Positions 6,136 through 11,400 of a stretch of 11,400 nt of DNA are shown here, piece after piece (within the stretch, counting starts at the first letter, position 1; every line of letters begins with the position of its first letter). A model generated the notes under the pieces. The model was not told the origin of the DNA and did no database searches. It was given only the letters and a program-made list of their open reading frames with translations. Both the position numbers and the translations under genes were made by a program. The stretch lies in NCBI GenBank assembly GCA_002366755.1, contig DFBV01000063.1, forward strand, positions 12,085 to 23,484, given 5' to 3'. Source of the DNA: Anaerolineales bacterium UBA3071 (GTDB lineage: Bacteria > Chloroflexota > Anaerolineae > UBA3071).

Positions 6136-7512
6136 ATGGCTCTTTCGGGCATTCAGATTTACAAGCTACTACCTAAAACCAACTGCAAGGAGTGTGGTTT
6201 TCCCACCTGCCTGGCTTTTGCCATGAAGCTAGCGGCCAAGCAGGTCGAATTGGACAAGTGTCCGTACGTGTCTGACGAGTCACGGGAGAAGCTGGCCGAG
6301 TCGGCGGCGCCGCCTGTCCGGCTGGTGACCATCTCTGCCGATGGCCGGGAGGTCAAGTCGGGGAACGAGATCGTGCTGTTCCGTCACGAGAAGACCTTCT
6401 ACAACCCGTGCGGGCTGTTCATCCGTCTGTACGACGACGAGCCGCTGGAGGAGATCAAAGCCAGAGCTGAGGAAGTGGCGGCCTACTCGGTCGACTACGT
6501 TGGAATGCCGCTGAGCATTGATGGTTTTGCCATCAAGGCCACTGGCGAGGGAGCAAGGGAGCAAGGGAGCAGCGGAGCAGCGGAGAGGTTCGCGGCGGCG
6601 GTAGAGGGGGTGCTGGATACGGCTAAACTTCCCCTCATCCTCATAGCCGATGATCCTGCGGTGATGGCAAAGGGGCTGGAGGCCGCCAGGGGCACACGGC
6701 CGCTGATCAATGGGGCCACAGCCGACAACTGGGAGGCCTTCGCCGATCTGGCCAAGAAGCACGATGCACCGATGGCCATCCGGGCCGACACGGTGAGCGG
6801 TTTGGCTGAGCTCACGGAGAAGATCACGGGGGCTGGAGTGCAGGAAATCGTGCTCGACCCCGGCGTGCGAGACCTGCGGTCGTCGCTGGCACTGAACACG
6901 CTGATCCGTCGGATGGCGCTCAAGAAGACCTTCCGCCCGCTGGGCTTCCCCATCATCAGCTTTCCCAGCGAGTGCGCTGCCGACGAGGGCATGGTGTCCA
7001 TCGCCGCGACGCAGGCCATTTCCAAGTATGGTGGCTTCATCGTCTTGGATAGGTTCAGCCCGGCGACGATCTATCCGTTGCTGGTTCTGCGCAGCAACAT
7101 CTATACGGATCCGCAGAAGCCCATCCAGGTTCAGCCGGGCATCTACGAGATCAACAACCCAGTCGCCGACTCAGCGGTGATGGTGACGACTAACTTCTCC
7201 ATCACCTACTTCTCCGTGGCCAATGAGGTGGATGGGAGTGGGTTCCCCGGATGGCTGCTTGTGGCCGATGCTGAGGGGATGAGTGTGCTCACTGCCTGGG
7301 CTGCGGGCAAGTTCGACGCCGAGAAGATCGCCAAGACGGTGAAGACCACCGAGATTGCGGACAAGGTAGAGCATCGCAAGGTCATCATCCCCGGCCATGT
7401 GGCGGTTCTGCTGGGCGAGTTGGAGGAGGAACTGCCCGACTGGGAAATCAAAGTCGGCCCGAGGGAGGCAGTGGACATCACGGCCTACCTGAAAGCCGGA
7501 GCGTGGCAGTAG
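6136..7512 (+). CDS. acsC: Corrinoid iron-sulfur protein large subunit (CFeSP gamma)
   Basis: AcsC carries the cobamide that accepts the methyl group from methyl-tetrahydrofolate and hands it to the acetyl-CoA synthase A-cluster. The N-terminal Fe4S4 motif is complete (C17, C20, C25, C42 in 'NCKECGFPTC' plus a later Cys). Next come a TIM-barrel region containing 'NPCGLFIRLYDDEP', 'INGATADNW' and 'ISFPSECAADEGM', and a C-terminal corrinoid-binding Rossmann-like domain with 'TNFSITYFSVANEVD' and 'GWLLVADAEGMSVLTAW'. The length of 458 residues is normal. The ATG has a good ribosome binding site (AAGGAG, 6123-6128, 7-base spacing). Residues 137-152 (GEGAREQGSSGAAERF) are encoded by a tandem 8-base repeat and look like a small added loop. 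The gene follows acsB-acsD, whose AcsD domain is its expected partner, and precedes the CFeSP reactivase. Confidence 0.97.
   Translation: MALSGIQIYKLLPKTNCKECGFPTCLAFAMKLAAKQVELDKCPYVSDESREKLAESAAPPVRLVTISADGREVKSGNEIVLFRHEKTFYNPCGLFIRLYDDEPLEEIKARAEEVAAYSVDYVGMPLSIDGFAIKATGEGAREQGSSGAAERFAAAVEGVLDTAKLPLILIADDPAVMAKGLEAARGTRPLINGATADNWEAFADLAKKHDAPMAIRADTVSGLAELTEKITGAGVQEIVLDPGVRDLRSSLALNTLIRRMALKKTFRPLGFPIISFPSECAADEGMVSIAATQAISKYGGFIVLDRFSPATIYPLLVLRSNIYTDPQKPIQVQPGIYEINNPVADSAVMVTTNFSITYFSVANEVDGSGFPGWLLVADAEGMSVLTAWAAGKFDAEKIAKTVKTTEIADKVEHRKVIIPGHVAVLLGELEEELPDWEIKVGPREAVDITAYLKAGAWQ
6549..6588. repeat. Five 8-base tandem units inside the acsC coding sequence
   Basis: The units are GGGAGCAA (6549), GGGAGCAA (6557), GGGAGCAG (6565), CGGAGCAG (6573) and CGGAGAGG (6581). 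The unit is not a multiple of three, so each copy is read in a different frame, yet acsC remains open. The encoded residues, about 139-151, are rich in Gly, Ser, Ala, Glu, Gln and Arg and fall between conserved segments. Confidence 0.85.
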
Positions 7513-7532
7513 CCACTTCACTGATAAGGTAG

Positions 7533-9470
7533 ATGTATTCCGTTCGCTTTGAGCCCGCAGGGGCCACTGTACAGGTCCCCGACGGCACACTGATCGACGA
7601 GGCCGCGCATCAAGCGGGGATCGAACTGAACGAGCCCTGTGGCGGGCAGGGACGCTGCGGGCGCTGTGCGGTCATTGTCGAGGAGGGCCGCGTGCGGCGC
7701 CGTTCCACGCAACGCCTCTCTGCTGAGGACGTGGCCGCCGGTTTCGCCCTGGCCTGCCAGACGGTCATCGAAGGGGACGTGTTGGTGATGGTGCCGCCGC
7801 AGGAGCGCATCGAGCGGCGGCTGAAGACGGATAAGCAAGCGGCTCGCATCGTCTTCCCCTATCCCTACGATCCCCAGACGCAGCAGTCTATCCGGCGTTG
7901 CTTCGTGACTCTGGAACCGCCCAGCCTGGACGACCAGACCGATGACTGGGCCCGCTTGCAGCGAGGGCTACGGCAGCAGCACGGTATGGGCAATCTCACC
8001 GCTACCCTGCCGGTGTTGCAGCAGCTAGGACGCACGTTGCGTCAGGCCGAATGGCAGGTGACCGCCATCGTGGAGTTGGACACCTGGGATCGGCCACACG
8101 GCCCGCCGCGGCTCATAGACCTGCTGCCTGGCGACCAGACGGGCGTCTCCTGGGGTGCGGCAGTGGATATCGGCACTACCACGGTGACTGTCTGTCTGGT
8201 GAACTTGCTGACCGGTGAGATGGTGGTGCGAGCGGCTGACTACAACGCCCAGATCGGGCGAGGGGAAGACGTTATCTCCCGCATCGTGTACGCCAGCAAG
8301 GGGCAAGGGTTGGTGGAATTGCAGCGGCTGGTGCGGGAGACGATCAACCTGGTGTTGGCACGCGCCTGCCGTCGCGGAGACGTTGATCCGCGTCAGGTCC
8401 ACAAGGTGACAGTGGCTGGCAATACCACCATGCTGCACCTGCTGCTGGCCGTGCCGCCTGAGCCCATTCGGCTTACGCCGTACATCCCGACGGTCAACCA
8501 TTGGCCCACGGTGCGGGCCGAGGAGTTGGGGCTGGCCGTGCATCCGCAGGCAACAGTGGACTGCCTGCCAGGGATTGCCAGCTACGTGGGAGCGGACATC
8601 ACCGCAGGCATGATCAGCACGGGGGCCTGCGATGCCAAGGCGCTCACGCTCTTCCTGGACATCGGCACCAACGGCGAGATGGTTCTGGGGGATTGCGACT
8701 GGCTCATCTCCTGTGCGTGTTCGGCAGGGCCAGCCTTCGAAGGAGCGGGCGTGCGCGATGGCATGCGGGCTACCGAAGGGGCCATCGAGGAGGTCTGGAT
8801 CTCTGGGCAGACCTACGAGCCGACCTATCGCGTCATCGGCGATGCGCGACCCCGGGGACTGTGCGGATCGGGTCTCATCCTGCTGCTGGCAGAGATGTTC
8901 ATCACTGGCGTGGTGGACAAGGGAGGCAACTTCAACTTCAACCTGCCCACAGAGCGGGTACGAGAGGGTCGGCGTGGCGGCGAGTACGTCGTGGCCTGGG
9001 GCAGCGACACGGAGCACGGCCGCGATATCGTGATCACTAAGGTGGACATTGACAACTTGCTGCGGGCCAAGGCGGCCATCTACGCTGGGTTCTCGGTGCT
9101 GGCCCGGAGCGTCGGACTGGAGTTGAGCGACGCAGAGCAGGTGCTCATCGGCGGGGCCTTTGGCCAGTACATCAACGTGGAAAAGGCCATCCAGATCGGC
9201 TTGCTGCCCGATTTGCCCTGGGAGCGATTCCAGTTCCTGGGCAACACGTCAGTGCGGGGTTCCTACATGGCCTTGCTGAGCCGGGAGATGCGCAACACCG
9301 TGGCAGAAGTGGCGGACCGCATGACCTACCTGGAGCTCTCGGCCGATAATACTTTCTACGAGGAGTTCACTTCCGCGCTCTTCCTGCCGCACACCGAGAT
9401 TGAGAACTTTCCCTCGGTGGCGGCCATACTTCGGCAAGACAACACGGCTGAACCTTCGTCCAGCCGGTGA
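7533..9470 (+). CDS. acsV: ATP-dependent reductive activator of CFeSP (RACo-type ASKHA protein)
   Basis: RACo proteins use ATP to drive an electron onto CFeSP that has been accidentally oxidised to Co(II), restoring the active Co(I) state. The N-terminus is a ferredoxin-like 2Fe-2S domain with C36, C42, C45 and C75 (PCGGQGRCGRC and LACQT). A middle domain follows, then an acetate/sugar kinase-Hsc70-actin (ASKHA) fold. That fold is marked by the phosphate loop 'VDIGTTTVTV' (from residue 211), a second loop 'FLDIGTNGEM' (from 374) and 'IGGAFGQYIN' (from 539). The 645-residue length suits the family. The ATG at 7533 has AAGG (7526-7529) only 3 bases away, a tight spacing, but the protein begins exactly where family members do. 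It lies 20 bases after acsC and is surely co-expressed with it. The symbol acsV is used for such neighbours in acs clusters; related reactivases serve corrinoid methyltransferases, so the CFeSP role rests partly on context. Confidence 0.93.
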   Translation: MYSVRFEPAGATVQVPDGTLIDEAAHQAGIELNEPCGGQGRCGRCAVIVEEGRVRRRSTQRLSAEDVAAGFALACQTVIEGDVLVMVPPQERIERRLKTDKQAARIVFPYPYDPQTQQSIRRCFVTLEPPSLDDQTDDWARLQRGLRQQHGMGNLTATLPVLQQLGRTLRQAEWQVTAIVELDTWDRPHGPPRLIDLLPGDQTGVSWGAAVDIGTTTVTVCLVNLLTGEMVVRAADYNAQIGRGEDVISRIVYASKGQGLVELQRLVRETINLVLARACRRGDVDPRQVHKVTVAGNTTMLHLLLAVPPEPIRLTPYIPTVNHWPTVRAEELGLAVHPQATVDCLPGIASYVGADITAGMISTGACDAKALTLFLDIGTNGEMVLGDCDWLISCACSAGPAFEGAGVRDGMRATEGAIEEVWISGQTYEPTYRVIGDARPRGLCGSGLILLLAEMFITGVVDKGGNFNFNLPTERVREGRRGGEYVVAWGSDTEHGRDIVITKVDIDNLLRAKAAIYAGFSVLARSVGLELSDAEQVLIGGAFGQYINVEKAIQIGLLPDLPWERFQFLGNTSVRGSYMALLSREMRNTVAEVADRMTYLELSADNTFYEEFTSALFLPHTEIENFPSVAAILRQDNTAEPSSSR

Positions 9471-9557
9471 GTGAAATAGGCGCAGAAAGGGGGTGGTTCT
9501 GGCAAGCCAAGCGGTGCGAAAGAATGTTGGTTGGGGACGAACATAGCTGGAAGATAC

Positions 9558-9565
9558 AGGAGGTG
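9558..9565 (+). promoter_or_regulatory. Strong ribosome binding site fixing the lipoprotein start
   Basis: AGGAGGTG is close to a perfect Shine-Dalgarno sequence, and its AGGAGG core is 6 bases from the ATG at 9570. It rules against the longer in-frame start at 9531, which lacks such a site and would add 13 residues in front of a clean signal peptide. Confidence 0.8.
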
Positions 9566-9569
9566 TATC

Positions 9570-10538
9570 ATGTTTCACCGGAGGGTCGTATCATTCGTTT
9601 TGGCAGTGGTCCTGCTAGGACTGCTGGCAGGTTGCGCTGGGGCTCCGACAGACGCCGGGGAGATGCTAGAAGGGGCTGCGCTTAACTTCGATTCCTTCAC
9701 CCTGCGTCTCCCGCGTATCTACGCGCAGTATGTTGAGGGCGAGGAAGGATACGCGGAGCCTGCCGTCTGGGGCATGCGGGCATCGCAGCTCGAGTCTTGG
9801 TTTGGCCTCGATCTGGGTATGCTCAAGATCCCCCAGTTCTACATGGACTTGCTCAAGGCCAGCGATGTGCAGCACATTGAGCTTGTTCACAACGGCGCGG
9901 GTCTCTTCGCCTACGTCAACGGAAAGGCGATGCCATACGTGGCCTGGGATGCCGAGAGCGTGGGCCTTGCTGCTGAGCTGGCGGAGGGCTTTGGGGTCTC
10001 CAGTGGCGACTTGATGACGCGTCTGCTGCCCTTGGTTCGGCACGTCGGTCTGGGCATTGTGGTGCAGATGCCGCTGCAGGCTGGCGCTGAGATCATTCCC
10101 TACCGAGATCTGGCCAGTGGACTGATGGAAACGACTGCTGCGCCCGAGATCGAGGAGCCAGAAGCTGAGTTGAAGCTGGCGATGGCCTACGATGACAACG
10201 GTGTGCCTACCGTCTGGGGGATGTCTGCCGAGATCTTGCAGCCTATGATAGGGTATACACCTGGTCAGATAGACCCGCAGTACATTGCTCAGTTGAAGCA
10301 GGCCGGCGTTCAGCGGGTCGCCGTGCAGACGCAGGGCGATGGTCTGTTTTTCTTCGTCAATGATCGGCCCCTGCCCAACGTGGCCTGGAGCAAAGAGCAT
10401 CTGGTCAACGCTTTGGATCTCTACGCCCAGGTGAACGAGGCCAGTTGGGTTCCGAATGAGGCCTTCGTGGGCATGGTGCGGGAGCTGGTGCTCCAGATGG
10501 GCAACTCTGACATTCTGTTGATCATCGATTTCCCGTAG
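9570..10538 (+). CDS. Secreted lipoprotein with two copies of an unrecognised domain
   Basis: This 322-residue protein has a textbook lipoprotein signal peptide. Arginines at residues 4-5 precede a hydrophobic stretch (6-19) and the lipobox LAGC with C22, so the mature protein should be lipid-anchored on the outer face of the membrane. The mature part contains two related copies, about residues 64-168 and 213-322. Shared landmarks are VWGM (66-69 and 215-218), a helix ending in QLK/LLKA, V-Q-H/R-I/V, GLF-x-Y/F-VN, P-x-VAW, and a C-terminal 'L-x-x-x-G-x-I/L-L/V' strand. The linker (169-212) is acidic and proline-containing. I do not recognise the family and see no catalytic motif or cofactor-binding cysteines. 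It follows the reactivase gene by 99 bases with its own strong ribosome binding site, so membership in the acs operon is uncertain. Confidence 0.85.
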   Translation: MFHRRVVSFVLAVVLLGLLAGCAGAPTDAGEMLEGAALNFDSFTLRLPRIYAQYVEGEEGYAEPAVWGMRASQLESWFGLDLGMLKIPQFYMDLLKASDVQHIELVHNGAGLFAYVNGKAMPYVAWDAESVGLAAELAEGFGVSSGDLMTRLLPLVRHVGLGIVVQMPLQAGAEIIPYRDLASGLMETTAAPEIEEPEAELKLAMAYDDNGVPTVWGMSAEILQPMIGYTPGQIDPQYIAQLKQAGVQRVAVQTQGDGLFFFVNDRPLPNVAWSKEHLVNALDLYAQVNEASWVPNEAFVGMVRELVLQMGNSDILLIIDFP

Positions 10539-10545
10539 CCGCCGC

Positions 10546-10610
10546 GAGTCACACACAGCAGGGCGCAGCTTTTCGGCGAATCTCATTCCGCTCTGCTGTG
10601 ACGCTGACTC
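10546..10610 (+). terminator. Long imperfect stem-loop just after the lipoprotein gene, possible terminator
   Basis: GAGTCA (10546-10551) pairs with TGACTC (10605-10610), and CACAGCAG (10554-10561) pairs with CTGCTGTG (10593-10600), separated by a small internal loop. A short inner hairpin is possible around GCGAAT/ATTCCGC. The structure starts 8 bases after the stop codon. No T-tract follows, so it is at best an atypical terminator or a message-stabilising hairpin. Confidence 0.4.
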
Positions 10611-10617
10611 TGCAACC

Positions 10618-10754
10618 GCTCGCTTGTTTGCGAGCATTCACCCCGAGCACATACAGGTTCGTGAAAGCTGTGCGCGCCTGGGAGTAGGGCGTGGTCTCCA
10701 AGAGTGGACGCGCGGTCCAGAGGTGGCGATCCACCAAGCAGAGGAGCGCCTCTG
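10618..10754 (+). other. Series of short perfect hairpins in the 280-base gap before the last gene
   Basis: Perfect stems are GCTCGC/GCGAGC (10618-10635, 6-base loop), TGGAC/GTCCA (10705-10719, 5-base loop), GGTGG/CCACC (10722-10735, 4-base loop) and CAGAGG/CCTCTG (10739-10754, 4-base loop). The last three follow one another within 50 bases. They do not form a tRNA cloverleaf (wrong loop sizes, no T-loop motif), and I cannot match them to a riboswitch, SRP RNA, RNase P RNA or 6S RNA. Short hairpins are common by chance in G+C-rich DNA. The remaining parts of 10539-10818 show no gene I can support. Confidence 0.35.
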
Positions 10755-10818
10755 TGCGTCGGGCTGGGCGTGTTGCTGTGGGCTACCCACGTATCGAGAA
10801 TGGGAAGGAGAGCAGGTC

Positions 10819-11400
10819 ATGAAGAAGAAGTTCTGCTTCCTGCGCTTTGTCGCTGTTCTGCTCAGGATTCTGGCTGTGCTGTTTCTTGTCGCAGGCATTG
10901 CCGCAGTTGTCTTAGGCTTCATCACCAGGATTAGCGGCGGGGGCTACTGGGCCCGTCCCCTGTTCTGGACCCTCCGCATCGGTGGGATTCTTGGCCTCAT
11001 CAGCGGGTTGTTCTACTTCGTCCTCCTCTGGGGTCTGGCGGACCTGATCCGGGTCAAGTTGGCGATTGAGGAGAATACCCGCGGCGCGGCCTTGCGCCTG
11101 GCTGAATTGAAAGGACGTCTCTCTGCCGACCAGATCGGCGCGGCCGCGGCCGAGCGGATGACGAAAGCTCTTGAGGCTTGGAAGTTGGAACCGCAGGTCA
11201 AGCCTGTGCCCGAGCCCGTCGTTGGGCTAGTCGGGCTGGCGACTGGACCGGCTGTGGAGGAAGTGATCGAGGCTAAGGGGGCTGCTGTCGAGGAAGTGGC
11301 TGAAGCCGCTGAGGCTGCCGTGGTGGAAGTGCCTGCCGCAGCGGAGACTGTCGCGGAAGAGGTGTCTGAAGTCGCAGGGCCTGGCGTCGAGGAAGTGGCT
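10819..11400 (+). CDS. Membrane protein with an Ala/Glu/Val-rich tail, 3'-truncated by the window edge
   Basis: An open frame of 194 codons starts at ATG 10819 with a good ribosome binding site (AAGGAG, 10805-10810, 8-base spacing) and continues to the edge without a stop. The protein begins MKKK. It has two strong hydrophobic segments: about residues 8-36 (FVAVLLRILAVLFLVAGIAA and onwards) and about 52-75 (IGGILGLISGLFYFVLLWGL). A charged helix-like stretch follows (about 76-120, 'IRVKLAIEENTRGAALRLAE'), then a tail from about residue 128 rich in Val, Glu, Ala and Pro with repeated VEEV/EEVAEA-like phrases. I do not recognise the family. The two helices with short ends suggest a hairpin in the membrane with a long soluble tail, probably cytoplasmic given the N-terminal lysines. 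The tail resembles in composition the AcsB-AcsD linker. The coding call is supported by frame, start site and composition; the function is open. Confidence 0.75.
   Translation, partial: MKKKFCFLRFVAVLLRILAVLFLVAGIAAVVLGFITRISGGGYWARPLFWTLRIGGILGLISGLFYFVLLWGLADLIRVKLAIEENTRGAALRLAELKGRLSADQIGAAAAERMTKALEAWKLEPQVKPVPEPVVGLVGLATGPAVEEVIEAKGAAVEEVAEAAEAAVVEVPAAAETVAEEVSEVAGPGVEEVA

Noticed and set aside
8025..9017. 330-codon open frame on the minus strand opposite the reactivase
   Set aside because: It is a shadow of the RACo gene; the composition is His/Arg/Gln-rich, and the + strand carries clear conserved motifs throughout.
9531..9569. Longer start for the lipoprotein at 9531
   Set aside because: A near-perfect ribosome binding site (9558-9565) precedes ATG 9570, which also gives a clean signal peptide with the lipobox at the usual distance.
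9471..9569. Possible promoter or cobalamin riboswitch upstream of the lipoprotein
   Set aside because: Only weak -35/-10-like matches with poor spacing are visible, and the 99-base gap is too short for, and lacks the conserved core of, a cobalamin riboswitch.
10549..10737. 62-codon minus-strand open frame in the gap before the membrane protein
   Set aside because: No domain, ribosome binding site or homologue is recognised, and the region contains many inverted repeats that explain its structure better.
10700..10760. Three adjacent hairpins considered as a tRNA
   Set aside because: Stem lengths and 4-5 base loops do not fit D, anticodon and T arms, and there is no closing acceptor stem or T-loop motif.
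10704..10934. 76-codon + strand frame overlapping the start of the membrane protein
   Set aside because: It is out of frame with the membrane protein, which has a better ribosome binding site and sensible hydrophobic segments; the alternative is Arg/Cys-rich and looks random.

Overview
The window is a stretch of a bacterial Wood-Ljungdahl (reductive acetyl-CoA) locus, with every supported gene on the + strand. It opens inside the catalytic subunit of carbon monoxide dehydrogenase (acsA/cooS, C-terminal 394 codons). It continues with acetyl-CoA synthase, the two corrinoid iron-sulfur protein (CFeSP) subunits and the ATP-dependent CFeSP reactivase (RACo). The last third holds a duplicated-domain lipoprotein and a membrane protein that runs off the right edge. 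Coding DNA in the acs genes is G+C-rich (about 63% in two lines counted by hand, 3481-3600). The acs gene set, the short 'phrase' repeats between and inside genes, the four-helix-bundle gene and the MNT/HEPN pair together suggest an anaerobic member of Chloroflexota (Anaerolineae-like). That placement is a guess from general style, not from an alignment.

Layout: (1) 1-1185 acsA; (2) 1177-2356 a three-gene interruption made of a four-helix-bundle (23S rRNA intervening-sequence type) gene, an MNT nucleotidyltransferase and a HEPN protein, with lower G+C (about 54% over 1261-1560) and with the first gene bracketed by inverted copies of a TATCGCG-type repeat array; (3) 2372-6040 a single 1222-codon gene encoding a complete acetyl-CoA synthase (AcsB) joined through a Pro/Ala/Glu/Val-rich linker to a complete CFeSP small subunit (AcsD); (4) a 95-base gap with a different inverted repeat and hairpin; (5) 6136-7512 acsC, the CFeSP large subunit, carrying a tandem 8-base repeat inside its coding sequence; (6) 7533-9470 RACo; (7) 9570-10538 lipoprotein; (8) a 280-base gap with several stem-loops; (9) 10819 to the edge, a two-helix membrane protein with an Ala/Glu/Val-rich tail.

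How the genes work together: AcsA reduces CO2 to CO. The CFeSP (AcsC with the AcsD domain) brings a methyl group, and the AcsB A-cluster joins methyl, CO and CoA into acetyl-CoA. RACo re-reduces CFeSP that has been oxidised to Co(II). The most notable point is the AcsB-AcsD fusion, which would tether the methyl carrier to the synthase by a flexible arm. In Moorella the CFeSP is a separable heterodimer. No methyltransferase (acsE), nickel-insertion ATPase (cooC) or stand-alone acsD lies in the window.
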